The notes: a model not told the origin generated them from the letters alone. DNA of 49,251 nucleotides from Ligilactobacillus saerimneri DSM 16049 (GCF_000423265.1 NZ_AUHQ01000013.1:1-49251), one strand, 5' to 3'. Shown: positions 1 to 13,530, counted from the stretch's first letter. Made by a program: numbers and translations.

Positions 1-87
1 AATGGAATGTTGTAACGACACCATTAAAGACCTTTATGGGTTTTTCTGTCCACTAAAATGTTCAACTTAAATTTTACAATCTGCCAT
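1..87 (-). mobile_element. IS30-family element, 5' end (truncated by window edge)
   Basis: These 87 bases are the exact reverse complement of 48912-48998, where the same sequence lies directly upstream of an IS30-type transposase start. The identity stops at base 88, so the element tip is at or within a base or two of 87. The transposase of this copy would be read leftwards, out of the window, and is not visible. The tip abuts the U-tract of the atp operon terminator. The element name, its other end and any target duplication cannot be determined here. Confidence 0.8.
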
Positions 88-91
88 ATAA

Positions 92-125
92 AAAACGAGG
101 CTGGAAATTTTTCCAACCTCGTTTT
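92..125 (-). terminator. Rho-independent terminator of the atp operon
   Basis: On the minus strand a 15-bp stem (AAAACGAGG..GGAA paired with TTCC..CCTCGTTTT, one G-U pair) closes a short loop and is followed by a T-rich run at 95-88. It lies about 60 bases beyond the atpC stop, where an operon end is expected. The IS tip begins immediately after the T-run. Confidence 0.85.
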
Positions 126-183
126 GTTGCTCCTGGAATTAGCCTGACTCTACGTCAGCTTCCTCCGCGAAGTTCTCCAAATT

Positions 184-606
184 TTAGCCTTTGGAGATAT
201 TTAATCTATTGATGGCACGCTTTAAAGCAATTTCGGCACGTTCCAAATCGTTTACACTCTTCTTATTGCTCTTAGCTTCTGCAATCCGCTTTTGGGCACG
301 GTCCCGTGCACTCATTGCCCGTTCGACATCAATGTCTTCTGCCCGTTCAGCAGCTGGAGCAACGATTGAAAGCTCATTGTTGGAGAATTCTAAAAATCCC
401 CCACTAATAGCAATATTTTCAAAACTACCATCAGGTTGTTGAATTTTAACTTCATCAATTACTAAGGTAGTCAATAATGGTAAACGGTTAGGCATAATAC
501 CGATCTTACCTTCTGGTGTTGAACAGATAGCAAGCGATGTTGTGCCTTCATAAACACTACCTGCGGGAGTAACGACGCTAACCGTCAGTTCGTCATTTTT
601 ACTCAT
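184..606 (-). CDS. atpC: ATP synthase F1 epsilon subunit
   Basis: This 140-residue protein matches the usual length and layout of the F1 epsilon subunit. It has an N-terminal beta-sandwich (residues about 6-88, with the typical LTVSVVTPAGSVYEG start and GIMPNRLPLLT segment) and a C-terminal helical hairpin rich in Ala, Arg and Lys. The subunit sits on the central stalk with gamma, links it to the c-ring and inhibits ATP hydrolysis through its C-terminal helices. It is the last gene of the atp operon, 14 bases after atpD. The ATG at 606 follows a clear GGGAGGGAG ribosome site. Nothing about it is unusual. Confidence 0.97.
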   Translation of the reverse strand: MSKNDELTVSVVTPAGSVYEGTTSLAICSTPEGKIGIMPNRLPLLTTLVIDEVKIQQPDGSFENIAISGGFLEFSNNELSIVAPAAERAEDIDVERAMSARDRAQKRIAEAKSNKKSVNDLERAEIALKRAINRLNISKG

Positions 607-620
607 GTGACGCTCCCTCC

Positions 621-3019
<2,399 letters not shown>

Positions 3020-3037
3020 CTGTATTCACCCCCCTTT

Positions 3038-4564
<1,527 letters not shown>

Positions 4565-4570
4565 TTAAAT

Positions 4571-5113
4571 TTATTTAAGTAACAGACGTTTGATGCTGTT
4601 TAGCTTTGTTCTCAGTGAGCCGTCATAGACAGTGTTGTTGGCTGTAATAACAACACCACCGATAATTTCGGGATCAACAGCTGTTTCAAAAACAACCCTT
4701 TCAGCACCAACAACATTAGCAAATGAAGATGCGAGCTTTTGCTTCTGATCTTCATCTAATTCGACAGCTGTCCGAACTTCAGCCCGAACAGTCTTGTTGA
4801 ACTCATCTATTAATCTGTTAAATTCATCAACAACACCAACTAAGTTAGTAATTCGTCCATAGTCAAATAACATTGTTACCAGATTATGGGTTAATTCAGT
4901 TGTGTTATTGGTTAAAGTTGCAAGTGCATCTCTCTTAGCCTGTCTACTAATCTGTGCACTCTTCAGGAAAACCATCAATTCTGGTTCTTCCAAGACTACC
5001 TTTTTGATCTCACTCAGTTCTGCTTGAACTGTTGGGGTTTCGTTACGTTCCTGAGCAACTTCAAATAAGGCTTTTCCGTAGCGATGTGCTACCATTTTGT
5101 TATCTAGTTTCAT
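4571..5113 (-). CDS. atpH: ATP synthase F1 delta subunit
   Basis: The 180-residue protein has the OSCP/delta layout. An N-terminal helical bundle ([14 protein letters not shown]) contacts alpha, and a C-terminal domain ([22 protein letters not shown]) contacts the b subunits, forming the top of the peripheral stalk. ATG 5113 was chosen because GGGGAAG sits just upstream; the next Met, six codons in, has no ribosome site. The start overlaps the end of atpF by 14 bases, which suggests translational coupling. Confidence 0.96.
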   Translation of the reverse strand: MKLDNKMVAHRYGKALFEVAQERNETPTVQAELSEIKKVVLEEPELMVFLKSAQISRQAKRDALATLTNNTTELTHNLVTMLFDYGRITNLVGVVDEFNRLIDEFNKTVRAEVRTAVELDEDQKQKLASSFANVVGAERVVFETAVDPEIIGGVVITANNTVYDGSLRTKLNSIKRLLLK

Positions 5114-5627
5114 TTTGCTTCCCCAACCCTTCGATATAAGAATCTACCAAAGCTTTGTGTCCGCTTGGATCAAGTTCTTTTTGAATGACCTTTGAAGCAA
5201 TTTCAACAGATAACTCGGCTACCTGAGCTTTAACGCCTTTAAGTGCATCCTCTTTTTGTTGAGCGATGTCTTTTTCAGCGCGTTCACGCATTGCTGTTGC
5301 TTCTTCATTAGCACCATTAATAATGTTAGATTTCTGCTCTTCCCCAGATTTCTTAGCATTATTGATGATTTCGGAAGCTTCAGCACGGGAATCCTTAAGC
5401 GCAGCTTCGCGTTTTTTAGCTAACTCAGCAGCTTTTTTCCTGTCCTTAGCCGCAGAATCAATGTCATCAGCGATCTTTTCGGCACGTTTGTCCATCATAC
5501 CAGCAATGGAGTCCCACGCAAAGTGCTTAACCAGTGCTACCAGGATAACGAATGTTAATAGGTAGAACAGAAAGTCCCCCCATTCAACTTGACCGCCAGC
5601 TACACTTAATAAAAATGTTGAATTCAC
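5100..5627 (-). CDS. atpF: ATP synthase Fo b subunit
   Basis: This is the membrane-anchored peripheral stalk subunit. A short N-terminal stretch is followed by one membrane helix (about residues 17-36, [15 protein letters not shown]) and a long charged Ala/Glu/Lys coiled coil to the end. The in-frame triplets TTG (5630) and GTG (5627) are adjacent. GTG is preferred because GAGGTG lies 7 bases upstream of it but only 4 from TTG. The translated protein is about 175 residues, normal for Firmicutes. The 3' end overlaps atpH by 14 bases. Confidence 0.95.
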   Translation of the reverse strand: MNSTFLLSVAGGQVEWGDFLFYLLTFVILVALVKHFAWDSIAGMMDKRAEKIADDIDSAAKDRKKAAELAKKREAALKDSRAEASEIINNAKKSGEEQKSNIINGANEEATAMRERAEKDIAQQKEDALKGVKAQVAELSVEIASKVIQKELDPSGHKALVDSYIEGLGKQNETR

Positions 5628-5683
5628 CAATTGACACCTCCTCTAATTTTCAATATTGATATGCATATTGACCGTTAAAGGAA

Positions 5684-5911
5684 TTATTTGTTCAAAAGCA
5701 TGAATGCAATAACGATAGCAATGATAGGAACAGCTTCGATAAGACCAACACCGATGAACATTGTAGTCCGTAAACTGTTTTGGATTTCTGGTTGACGAGC
5801 CATACTTTCCATAGTCTTTGAAATAACACGGGAGTTACCCATAGCAGTTGCGATGGCAGCAACGGCTGCGATAATTGCTGCACCTAATAAAGCGACGACA
5901 CTTGTAGTCAT
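5684..5911 (-). CDS. atpE: ATP synthase Fo c subunit (proteolipid)
   Basis: This 75-residue hairpin of two membrane helices forms the rotating c-ring. The polar loop ARQP lies at 38-41. The proton-carrying carboxylate is Glu59, in [10 protein letters not shown]. Nothing suggests sodium coupling, although the ion specificity cannot be proved by eye. The ATG at 5911 follows AAGGAGGAAT. The gene sits 39 bases after atpB and 56 bases before atpF, wider spacings than elsewhere in the operon. Confidence 0.98.
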   Translation of the reverse strand: MTTSVVALLGAAIIAAVAAIATAMGNSRVISKTMESMARQPEIQNSLRTTMFIGVGLIEAVPIIAIVIAFMLLNK

Positions 5912-5950
5912 AATATAATTCCTCCTTAGAATTATCCTAAATGTAATAAA

Positions 5951-6664
5951 TTATTCTTTTTCGACCTTTTGAGAAACATAAACCATAATTAATGTAACGA
6001 ACACGTAGGCTTGGATTGCCCCAATAAAGACAGAGAACCCTTGCCAGATCATTTCTAATGGTATGGCTGGAATAACGGTCATTATTCCTTTTGATTTGGC
6101 GAATGCTCCAATTGTTGTCAATAGAACTTCCCCAGAGAAAATGTTACCGTACAAACGAAGAGCTACTGTTAAGAAGTTAGTAAACTGTTCAAGAATATTG
6201 ATTGGTAACATGATTGGGTTAGGATTTATGTATGAATTCTTCAGATAACCGAAGAAACCAAATCTTTTAACCCCCATTGCGTGTGATAGTACCAGCACCA
6301 TAAATGCTAATGACAAAGTTGTCACAACAGATGAAGTTGGACTCTTAATGTAAGTTATGTCACCAACGATAAATTCGATCATCAACCCTAATTGGTTGGA
6401 CACGAAAATGAACACAAACAGCGTAAAGGCTAACAGCCGAAACTGCCGCCCTTCGCTGTCAGGAAGAGCGTTCTTAACAATGCCATTCGTAAAGTCGATC
6501 AGGTACTCTAGAGCATTCTGTTTGCCCGTTGGTTTCAGTTGCACATCACGCGAGAACCAGTAAACCACTGCAAAAACAATAATAGCTGCAATTAATCCGG
6601 AAAGAACATTTCCAACGTTAAAAGGAATGCCAAAAAGCTTCACAACTAGAGCTTCTTCATTCAC
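5951..6664 (-). CDS. atpB: ATP synthase Fo a subunit
   Basis: This multi-spanning membrane subunit provides the proton half-channels facing the c-ring. The conserved TVALRLYGNIFSGE segment carries the essential arginine, and the C-terminal GAIQAYVFVTLIMVYVSQ helix is typical. GTG at 6664 is preferred over the in-frame TTG at 6667 because GAGGTG is 7 bases from GTG and only 4 from TTG. The protein is about 237 residues. It is the first gene of the operon; no atpI-like gene precedes it. Confidence 0.97.
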   Translation of the reverse strand: MNEEALVVKLFGIPFNVGNVLSGLIAAIIVFAVVYWFSRDVQLKPTGKQNALEYLIDFTNGIVKNALPDSEGRQFRLLAFTLFVFIFVSNQLGLMIEFIVGDITYIKSPTSSVVTTLSLAFMVLVLSHAMGVKRFGFFGYLKNSYINPNPIMLPINILEQFTNFLTVALRLYGNIFSGEVLLTTIGAFAKSKGIMTVIPAIPLEMIWQGFSVFIGAIQAYVFVTLIMVYVSQKVEKE

Positions 6665-6667
6665 CAA

Positions 6668-6820
6668 GTCTCACCTCTTTTCAAAATTTGTCGATACGGT
6701 CTAACAAACATGGTTGAACCATAAGCTGCGACCCAAGGGCCAGGATTCCTTGGATACAAATTAAATGATACCACCAAACCAAAAGAAAGATAAAGCCATA
6801 TTATTAAATTCACATAAATA
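6668..6820 (-). promoter_or_regulatory. atp operon leader with two small inverted repeats
   Basis: This gene-free stretch must hold the atp promoter, since a terminator for upp lies just before it. Two small inverted repeats are visible on the minus strand: CCAAGG..CCTTGG (about 6740-6760) and ATGGTTCAACCAT (about 6706-6718). The best promoter match is TTATCT, 17 bases, TATCAT, which is weak, so I do not fix the start site. No open reading frame resembling AtpI is seen. Confidence 0.35.
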
Positions 6821-6867
6821 AAAAAGCGTTTCTCACACTATACAATTGACAGTATGGAAAACGCTTA
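6821..6867 (-). terminator. Rho-independent terminator of upp
   Basis: On the minus strand AGCGTTT..AAACGCT pairs around an imperfect inner stem and ends in six T. It lies about 80 bases after the upp stop codon and separates upp from the atp operon. Confidence 0.75.
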
Positions 6868-6946
6868 ACATTGTGATCTATTGCGCTAGTCAATATGAGA
6901 ACATTATGAATTATTCCTCATCGATCACTCTTTGTTTTTTTAATTG

Positions 6947-7582
6947 TTACTTTGTCCCGAATAAACGGTCACCAGCATCCCCGAGACCTGGCACAATGTA
7001 ACCATTTTCGTTCAAATGATCATCTAAAGCAGCCGTGAAGATGTCGACATCTGGGTGTGCTTCTTGTAATGCTTTAACCCCTTCTGGAGCAGCTACCAAG
7101 CATGCAAACTTGATGTTTTCACCACTGCAACCGCGCTTCTTCAAAGCATCAATTGCCATGATTGCAGAACCACCAGTGGCTAACATTGGGTCAACAACGA
7201 ATAATTGCCGTTCAGCAATATCACCAGGTAACTTAACAAAGTATTCATGTGGCTTCAAAGTTTCTTCATCACGGTACATCCCAATGAAACCAACTTTAGC
7301 AGCTGGAATTAAACTAGTCATCCCATCAACCATGCCCAGGCCAGCCCGTAAAATTGGCACAATTGCAACTTTCTTACCACTCAACTGCTTTTGGGTGGTT
7401 GTTGTGATTGGTGTTTCTACTTCAACATCTTCCAAAGGCATATCGCGTGAAACTTCATATGCCATCAAAGCAGAGATTTCGTTAACGGTTTCTCTAAAAG
7501 CCTTGGTACCAACCTTTTTATCCCGAATAAGTGTTAATTTATGTTGGATCAGTGGATGATCTAAAACTGCAAATTTTCCCAT
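6947..7582 (-). CDS. upp: Uracil phosphoribosyltransferase
   Basis: Converts uracil and PRPP to UMP in pyrimidine salvage. The 211-residue form starting [16 protein letters not shown] is the normal length and start. A longer open frame adds 14 residues, but the ATG at 7582 has AAGGAG 11 bases upstream and matches the family. The PRPP-binding segment [13 protein letters not shown] and the C-terminal uracil-binding [17 protein letters not shown] are intact. It lies directly upstream of the ATP synthase operon, a common arrangement in lactobacilli, but has its own terminator. Confidence 0.97.
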   Translation of the reverse strand: MGKFAVLDHPLIQHKLTLIRDKKVGTKAFRETVNEISALMAYEVSRDMPLEDVEVETPITTTTQKQLSGKKVAIVPILRAGLGMVDGMTSLIPAAKVGFIGMYRDEETLKPHEYFVKLPGDIAERQLFVVDPMLATGGSAIMAIDALKKRGCSGENIKFACLVAAPEGVKALQEAHPDVDIFTAALDDHLNENGYIVPGLGDAGDRLFGTK

Positions 7583-7663
7583 TGTGAAATGCGCTCCTTC
7601 TTTATAAAAATGAATTTTTCTCAATTCTTCTCATAATACTCTAGCAGACTTAATATTTTTTTT

Positions 7664-8695
7664 CTAGTCCTCTAAATCAGAAAAGAAAACGTTTCCTGCT
7701 GACTTGCGTAAGCGGTTCATATAAGCTGCACCAAGGCCTTCCTCAGGATAGCCTGCAACTAAGATCCAGTTAACTTTTTTTGCTTGTCCATCAAAATACC
7801 GCAACCCTGCAAATAATTTGTGCGTAGCGTTGGTTATCCCTGAACCGTAGTCAAAGACTTCCACGTTAGCTGGAATAGTCTGCTGGTCGAGCAGGCTCTG
7901 GTCAACCATCACCCCAACCTTTTCAGCCTTAGCTTGGGCCCACTTTAGGGCTGCCTCCCATTGGTCAGGAGCCACGATCACTACTTGACCTGCTGGAGCG
8001 TAATGCTTATATTTCATCCCCGGTGCCTTGGGAACTTCTTTTTGTCCGACGTGGTGGCGGTCTGCTACCACTTCCATTCCCAATGCTGCTTCAATTTCTT
8101 CGACAGTCACTACCCCCGGCCGCAAAATAGTTGGCACGGGAACGCTCATGTCCAAAATCGTTGATTCAACCCCAACTTTAGTTGGACCATCATCAACGAT
8201 CCCTGCGATCCGCCCTTCTAAGTCGTTGAATACGTGTTGGGCAGTTGTTGGACTAGGCTTGCCCGATGTATTAGCAGAAGGACCTACTAATGGTACACCA
8301 GCTGCTTCAATCAAGCGCAACGTTGTCGGCTCTTGGGGCATTCTGAAGGCAGCTGTCTTCAAACCTCCCGTCACAGTCTTGGACAGTGATCCTGGTTTGA
8401 TCTTAAAGACCATTGTCAATGAACCCGGCCAAAACTTGGCCATTAACTTACGGGCAGCAGGTGGTATTTCTGCTATATACTGTTCAGCCATGGCCACAGA
8501 ACTGATAGTCACAATCAGCGGATTATCCGATGGCCGTCCCTTAGCCAAATATACCCGCTTAACTGCTTGCTCATTAGTGGCATCTGCCCCTAACCCATAA
8601 ACTGTTTCCGTGGGAAAGGCGATCAACTCTCCCAGCCGGAGTTCCTGAGCAGCCTGGTCTACTTCATCAGGCTGATAAATTTTTGTCATCAACAT
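7664..8695 (-). CDS. ywlC: L-threonylcarbamoyladenylate synthase (Sua5/YwlC)
   Basis: Makes threonylcarbamoyl-AMP from threonine, bicarbonate and ATP, the first step of t6A formation at position 37 of ANN-decoding tRNAs. The 343-residue protein has the two-domain Sua5 architecture. The YrdC-like domain (about 5-195) has FPTETVYGLGADA, KGRPSDNPL and GPSANTSGKPSPT. A C-terminal Sua5 domain follows the linker around PGMKYKHYAP. ATG 8695 lies 4 bases after the prmC stop, whose end supplies AGGTGA. The third codon is also ATG and is an alternative start. The gene is coupled to prmC and prfA. Confidence 0.93.
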   Translation of the reverse strand: MLMTKIYQPDEVDQAAQELRLGELIAFPTETVYGLGADATNEQAVKRVYLAKGRPSDNPLIVTISSVAMAEQYIAEIPPAARKLMAKFWPGSLTMVFKIKPGSLSKTVTGGLKTAAFRMPQEPTTLRLIEAAGVPLVGPSANTSGKPSPTTAQHVFNDLEGRIAGIVDDGPTKVGVESTILDMSVPVPTILRPGVVTVEEIEAALGMEVVADRHHVGQKEVPKAPGMKYKHYAPAGQVVIVAPDQWEAALKWAQAKAEKVGVMVDQSLLDQQTIPANVEVFDYGSGITNATHKLFAGLRYFDGQAKKVNWILVAGYPEEGLGAAYMNRLRKSAGNVFFSDLED

Positions 8696-8699
8696 TCTC

Positions 8700-9545
8700 T
8701 CACCTCATTTTTACTCGGACCATCCGGTCATTTTGACTGATATCTTGTCGCACAACTACTTGACTAGTGGGGATTTCTTGCTCAAACAGTGCTTTCACTG
8801 CTGGGCCTTGTTTAAACCCAATCTCCAAATAGAGCATACCCGCAGGCTGCAGATGGGCCTGAACTTGGTGCGCAATCTTTTTGTAGACTGCCAAACCATC
8901 ATCGGCTGCAAATAAAGCCAATGCCGGTTCGTATTGCAATACACTCTGGTCCATCAACGGCCGTTCAGCGGGACTTATATAGGGCGGGTTAGAAACGATG
9001 ATGTCATAGTCATCATCTCTAATATCAGCAAACAAGTCACTGTTGATCAAAGTGACTGGTAATGCTAATGCCGCAGCATTTTTTCGGGCCACCGTCAAAG
9101 CTGCAGATGAAATATCTGCCAGGGTGACCTCCCATTGGGGGCGATTCTGCTTCAGGGCTAAACCAATCGCCCCGGTTCCCGTCCCCAAGTCGAGCACTTT
9201 ATGGGGTTTATTAGAATGCTCGGCTAAAATCCACTCTACCAATTCCTCTGTCTCCAGACGGGGAATTAAAGTGGCTGGGCTCACCGCCAACTTCAAACCA
9301 AAGAAATCAGCTTTCCCTAACAAATATTGTGGCGGATAGTCCTCCAAACAATACCGTTGGACGTTGGTTTGAAAGGTTTGCCACTCCTGGTCGGGCATTA
9401 CATCATGGAAATGAACTAATAGTTGCGTAGCAGACCAGTGCATCTGCCCCAATAACAGGAGCTCTACCCCACTAGTTTCCTTATTATGCGTGTTTGCAAA
9501 AGAAAAAGCCCATTGTCGGGCTTTAAAGAACGTCATTTTATCCAT
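8700..9545 (-). CDS. prmC: Peptide chain release factor N5-glutamine methyltransferase
   Basis: Methylates the glutamine of the GGQ motif in release factors, using S-adenosylmethionine. The 281-residue sequence has an N-terminal helical domain, the SAM-binding motif [15 protein letters not shown] and the catalytic NPPYIS motif. Its start overlaps the prfA stop by 8 bases (ATGGATAA), so enzyme and substrate are translated in tandem. The order prfA-prmC is conserved in Firmicutes. Confidence 0.95.
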   Translation of the reverse strand: MDKMTFFKARQWAFSFANTHNKETSGVELLLLGQMHWSATQLLVHFHDVMPDQEWQTFQTNVQRYCLEDYPPQYLLGKADFFGLKLAVSPATLIPRLETEELVEWILAEHSNKPHKVLDLGTGTGAIGLALKQNRPQWEVTLADISSAALTVARKNAAALALPVTLINSDLFADIRDDDYDIIVSNPPYISPAERPLMDQSVLQYEPALALFAADDGLAVYKKIAHQVQAHLQPAGMLYLEIGFKQGPAVKALFEQEIPTSQVVVRQDISQNDRMVRVKMR

Positions 9546-10623
9546 TATTCTTTAATTTCTCCATTGCCTTAGTTTGTTCGTAGAGAACTAAAGCATCAAT
9601 GACATCTTCGAGCTCACCATTCATAATGCGATCTAATTTGTTTAAACTCAACCCAATGCGGTGGTCAGTCACGCGGTTTTGTGGATAATTGTATGTCCGA
9701 ATTCGTTCCGAACGATCCCCGGTTCCGACAGCTGACTTACGATTGGCAGCGTACTCTTTTTGTTCCTTGGATGCGTAGTAATCATATACCCGCGCCTTTA
9801 AGATTTGCATCGCCTTGGCCCGGTTTTGTTGTTGCGAACGCTCATCTTGCATTGCTACGACAATCCCGGTTGGCAAGTGCGTCATCCGAACCGCTGAAGA
9901 AGTTTTGTTAATGTGCTGTCCGCCGGCCCCAGAAGAACGATAGACATCAACCCGGATGTCCTTAGGGTCAATTTCGATTTCAACGTCTTCTTCTTCCGGC
10001 ATCACAACAACGGTCGCGGTTGAAGTATGGATTCGGCCAGCAGATTCAGTAACTGGGACCCGTTGTACCCGGTGAGCTCCACTCTCGTACTTCAGTTTGG
10101 ACCATACTTTGTCACCGTTGATCAATAGTGCAATTTCTTTAAAGCCCCCAACTTCAGTCAGGTTCTTGTCCAGCACTTCGACCTTCCAACCTTGACGTTC
10201 AGCATACTTGCTGTACATCCCGAAAAGATCAGCAGCAAACAAGCTAGCTTCATCCCCACCAGCTGCACCCCGGATTTCCATAATGATGTTTTTGTCATCG
10301 TTAGGGTCCTTAGGTAGCAAGAGGATTTCGATTTCTTTTTCGAGTTCGGCTTTTCTTTCCTTGCTCTCAGCCAGTTCTTCTTTGACCATCTCGTACATAT
10401 CATCGTCAAGGCCCGAATCTAACATCTCTAAATCTTCATCTACTAATGAAGTAACCTTTTTATATTCATTGTATTTTTCTACTGTCTCCCGCAAGTCAGC
10501 CATTTCCTTCGAGAGTTTAGTAAAACGCTTGGTATCAGAGATCACATCCGGATCAGAAAGCAATCCGCCTAGTTCTTCATACCGATCTTCAAGCGCTTGT
10601 AGTCTATCGAACAACTCGTCCAT
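9538..10623 (-). CDS. prfA: Peptide chain release factor 1
   Basis: Recognises UAA and UAG stop codons and triggers peptide release. In this 361-residue protein the GGQ catalytic motif is in [17 protein letters not shown]. The stop-codon PxT element appears as PVT in [16 protein letters not shown], which marks RF1 rather than RF2 (SPF). The ATG at 10623 is one base after the tdk stop codon. No frameshift site is present, as expected for RF1. Confidence 0.97.
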   Translation of the reverse strand: MDELFDRLQALEDRYEELGGLLSDPDVISDTKRFTKLSKEMADLRETVEKYNEYKKVTSLVDEDLEMLDSGLDDDMYEMVKEELAESKERKAELEKEIEILLLPKDPNDDKNIIMEIRGAAGGDEASLFAADLFGMYSKYAERQGWKVEVLDKNLTEVGGFKEIALLINGDKVWSKLKYESGAHRVQRVPVTESAGRIHTSTATVVVMPEEEDVEIEIDPKDIRVDVYRSSGAGGQHINKTSSAVRMTHLPTGIVVAMQDERSQQQNRAKAMQILKARVYDYYASKEQKEYAANRKSAVGTGDRSERIRTYNYPQNRVTDHRIGLSLNKLDRIMNGELEDVIDALVLYEQTKAMEKLKNNG

Positions 10624-10624
10624 C

Positions 10625-11227
10625 TTATTCTTCCTTTCTCAGGTTAATTTTTCCATCTGTCATTGGTGGTGTGAAGTAATGCCGCCGACAAACTGGGTAG
10701 TATGACTCATTTCCCCCGATCAGTATCTGCTCGCCCGCATATACCGGCTGATCGTTATGCACCCGCAAGTTCATGATGGCCTTTTTGGCACAGAACCAGC
10801 AAATCGTTTTCATTTCTTCAATTTTGTCAGCATACAGCAAGAGGTATTTGGACCCTTCAAATAAGTTATTTTGAAAATCATTCTTCAGTCCAAAAGCCAT
10901 CACCGGGATGTTCATATCATCGACAATCTGGGCTAATTCCAAGACATGGTGCTTTAATAAGAACTGGGCTTCGTCAATCAGCACACATGCCGCTTGGGGG
11001 TTGATTTGCGCCACCAAATCGGCAATATTGGTTTCCGCAAAAATCGGGTGGGCTGTCCGCTTCATCCCGATCCGGCTAGCAACCATCCCTACTTGTTCCC
11101 GATTATCCAGACCACTCGTCATAATGATAACATGCTTATTCTGTTCTTCGTAATTATGGGCAACCTTGAGAATCTCGATTGTTTTCCCACTATTCATTGC
11201 ACCATATCGAAAAAAGAGCTGTGCCAC
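10625..11227 (-). CDS. tdk: Thymidine kinase
   Basis: Phosphorylates thymidine to dTMP. It is a type II enzyme of 200 residues with the P-loop GAMNSGKT near residue 10, the DEAQFL Walker B region and a zinc-binding lasso with cysteines in TICWFCAKK and YYPVCRRHY. Translation starts at GTG 11227; no other start precedes the conserved [22 protein letters not shown] -10 candidate lies at 11266-11271 (minus strand) but has no convincing -35. It heads the tdk-prfA-prmC-ywlC run and is divergent from murT. Confidence 0.95.
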   Translation of the reverse strand: MAQLFFRYGAMNSGKTIEILKVAHNYEEQNKHVIIMTSGLDNREQVGMVASRIGMKRTAHPIFAETNIADLVAQINPQAACVLIDEAQFLLKHHVLELAQIVDDMNIPVMAFGLKNDFQNNLFEGSKYLLLYADKIEEMKTICWFCAKKAIMNLRVHNDQPVYAGEQILIGGNESYYPVCRRHYFTPPMTDGKINLRKEE

Positions 11228-11348
11228 TCTTCACCACTCCACTCTTCAAATTACACTCGGTTTTTAGTATAGCTGATTTCTAAATAAATTGCATTATTCT
11301 CTGATAAATTCCCGCGCATACTTCTAGATAGTAGGTAATCACATTTTG

Positions 11349-11357
11349 TGATATGAT
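11349..11357 (+). promoter_or_regulatory. Candidate extended -10 promoter of murT-gatD
   Basis: TGA-TATGAT fits an extended -10 element and lies about 49 bases before the murT start codon. No good -35 hexamer is found at 17 bases, which extended -10 promoters can tolerate. It lies in the 178-base gap shared with divergent tdk. Confidence 0.4.
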
Positions 11358-11405
11358 ACATGATGATCTTATTTAGCAGCTGAAAAGCAGAGGAGAATAA
11401 GTTTT

Positions 11406-12755
11406 ATGTCATTAAGAAGTTCAATTGCAATCACAGCAGGAAAATCATCTTATTGGTTCCTGCACAAATTTCGTCATGGTGGGACGTCCTTTCCAGGCAA
11501 GCTTGCTTTAGCGCTTGATCCTAAAGTTTTACGGACCCTGGCCAAGGATTACGACATTGTCGTTATCACGGGGACTAACGGTAAAACATTGACCACCGCC
11601 CTGACGGTTAAGGCACTTAAAGCCAAGTACACCCAGATTTTGACTAATCCTAGTGGTTCCAACATGATCCAAGGGATTACTGGGGCTTTCCTAACGGCCC
11701 AAAAGGGAGCTAACGGCAAGAAATTAGCTGTTTTGGAAACTGATGAAGCCAACGTGCCGATCATTTGCCAGTATGTCACCCCTAAAGCATTTGTTTTAAC
11801 CAATATTTTCCGGGACCAAATGGATCGTTACGGAGAGATTTATACGACGTACGATAAAATCATTGCCGGGATCAAGATGGCACCTGAAGCGACTATTATT
11901 GCTAACGGGGATGCCCCGATCTTTAATAGTAAGAAACTACCTAATCCCACTATTTATTATGGGTTTAATAATCAACCTGACCAGGAACAAATGGCACCGG
12001 CCAATACCGACGGACTACTGTGTCCTAAGTGCCAACACATCTTGCATTACAAACAGCGGAGTTACAGCAACTTAGGGAAATATTACTGCCCAAACTGCTC
12101 TTTTGCCCGGCCAGAATTGACTTATCAGATGACCCAGATCGTGGATCAAACACCAGCTTCATCAACATTTGTGATCAACGGCCAAGAAGTTACCTTGCAT
12201 ATTGGCGGAACCTATAACATCTACAATGCTTTAGCCGCGTTCTCTGTTGCTTCCTTCTTCGGGGTTGAACCACAAGCTAGTGCCCAGATGCTCAGCGATA
12301 AGGATGAAAAAGTCTTTGGACGCCAAGAAGTCATTCGCCTCGGTGAAAAAGAAGTAACCTTAATCCTAGTTAAGAATCCTGTCGGCCTCGACCAAGTCTT
12401 GCAGATGATTAAAACCGATCAGGAGCCGTTCTCATTGGCCGTTTTACTGAATGCTAACTATGCCGATGGGATTGATACTAGCTGGATCTGGGACGGCCGG
12501 TTCGAAGACCTCCCCTTTGCCCGGATCCCAGCGGTCTTAGCTGGTGGTGAACGTTACAAGGACATCGCCTTCCGCCTCCGGGTAGCAGGAGTCAGTGAAG
12601 ACCGCTTTGCCGAACGGCCTGACCTCGATGATGTCTTAGAATATATCAAGCACATGCCAACAGACCACGTGTATGTCCTGGCTACGTATACTGCGGTCTT
12701 ACAATTGCGGGAAAAACTAGCCAATGAAGGTTATATAAAAGGAGGCATGGACTAA
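11406..12755 (+). CDS. murT: Lipid II isoglutaminyl synthase, MurT subunit
   Basis: With GatD, MurT amidates the D-glutamate of lipid II to D-isoglutamine. The 449 residues show the Mur ligase ATP-binding motif GTNGKT at 56-61. A four-cysteine zinc ribbon (Cys206, Cys209, Cys228, Cys231) is inserted in the central domain, which distinguishes MurT from other Mur ligases. The C-terminal DUF1727-type domain follows. The start ATG 11406 has GAGGAG upstream. gatD begins 2 bases after the stop, so the two subunits are translated together. Confidence 0.95.
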   Translation: MSLRSSIAITAGKSSYWFLHKFRHGGTSFPGKLALALDPKVLRTLAKDYDIVVITGTNGKTLTTALTVKALKAKYTQILTNPSGSNMIQGITGAFLTAQKGANGKKLAVLETDEANVPIICQYVTPKAFVLTNIFRDQMDRYGEIYTTYDKIIAGIKMAPEATIIANGDAPIFNSKKLPNPTIYYGFNNQPDQEQMAPANTDGLLCPKCQHILHYKQRSYSNLGKYYCPNCSFARPELTYQMTQIVDQTPASSTFVINGQEVTLHIGGTYNIYNALAAFSVASFFGVEPQASAQMLSDKDEKVFGRQEVIRLGEKEVTLILVKNPVGLDQVLQMIKTDQEPFSLAVLLNANYADGIDTSWIWDGRFEDLPFARIPAVLAGGERYKDIAFRLRVAGVSEDRFAERPDLDDVLEYIKHMPTDHVYVLATYTAVLQLREKLANEGYIKGGMD

Positions 12756-12757
12756 CA

Positions 12758-13462
12758 ATGCAATACCAATTACATTTGGCCCACCTGTATGGTGATTTAT
12801 TGAACACCTATGGCGATATCGGGAATATCCTCGTTTTGAAGTACTATGCCCAGCAAATGGGGGTTAAACTAACTGACGAAGTGGTCAGCCTTGATCAACC
12901 CTTTGACCCTAAAAAATATGACATCGCCTTTTTTGGCGGGGGGCAAGATTTTGAACAAGTGATTGTTTCAAAAGATATTCAAAGTAAAAAGGATGACCTG
13001 ATTACTTATATTGAAGACGGTGGCCCGATGTTGGCGATCTGTGGCGGATACCAGTTGTTAGGTTCCTATTATATTGGGGCCCACGGTGAAAAGATCAAGG
13101 GGATCCATGCCCTTGACCACCGGACAGAATCCCAAGACAACCACCGTTTTATCGGCGATATTGTCATTAAAAATGAAGAAACTGGGCAAGAATACCACGG
13201 TTTTGAAAACCACAACGGGATAACTTACCTCGGTCATGGCGAACGGCCTTTGGGTAAGGTTATCTCTGGAAATGGGAACAATGGGAGCGATCGGACTGAA
13301 GGAGCGATCTACAAGAACGTTTACTGCTCGTACTTCCATGGTCCGATCTTGGCCCGGAATGGTGAGTTAGCTAAACGGATCTTGCTGACTGCGTTAAAAC
13401 GTAAGTATCTGCAGGCAGACCTCAGTGCTCAGGAAGCATTGGTGATCAAACCTACCTATTAA
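12758..13462 (+). CDS. gatD: Lipid II isoglutaminyl synthase, GatD glutaminase subunit
   Basis: Class I glutamine amidotransferase that releases ammonia from glutamine for MurT. In the 234 residues the nucleophile is Cys95 in LAICGGYQLLG, and the catalytic histidine is most likely His194 in YFHGPILAR. The N-terminus LYGDLLNTYGDIGN is typical of the CobB/GatD-like group. It is immediately downstream of murT and followed by a strong terminator, so the pair forms a two-gene operon. Confidence 0.95.
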   Translation: MQYQLHLAHLYGDLLNTYGDIGNILVLKYYAQQMGVKLTDEVVSLDQPFDPKKYDIAFFGGGQDFEQVIVSKDIQSKKDDLITYIEDGGPMLAICGGYQLLGSYYIGAHGEKIKGIHALDHRTESQDNHRFIGDIVIKNEETGQEYHGFENHNGITYLGHGERPLGKVISGNGNNGSDRTEGAIYKNVYCSYFHGPILARNGELAKRILLTALKRKYLQADLSAQEALVIKPTY

Positions 13463-13472
13463 TATATAAATG

Positions 13473-13530
13473 AAAGGCAGTTGCCTAACACGTAGTTGGT
13501 GAAGCTACATTGTTGGGCAACTGCCTTTTT
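13473..13530 (+). terminator. Terminator of murT-gatD, shared with a convergent gene
   Basis: An 18-bp arm (AAAGGCAGTTGCCTAACA) pairs with TGTTGGGCAACTGCCTTT with one mismatch, around a 20-base loop that itself contains GTAG..CTAC. Five T follow on the plus strand. The last bases overlap the stop codon of the convergent serine hydrolase (13529). Confidence 0.85.

Noticed and set aside
7035-7559. 174-codon open frame on the plus strand inside upp
   Set aside because: Antisense shadow of upp with no ribosome site or recognisable domain.
8028-8600. 190-codon open frame on the plus strand inside ywlC
   Set aside because: It is antisense to a clear gene, has no family resemblance and lacks a good ribosome site.
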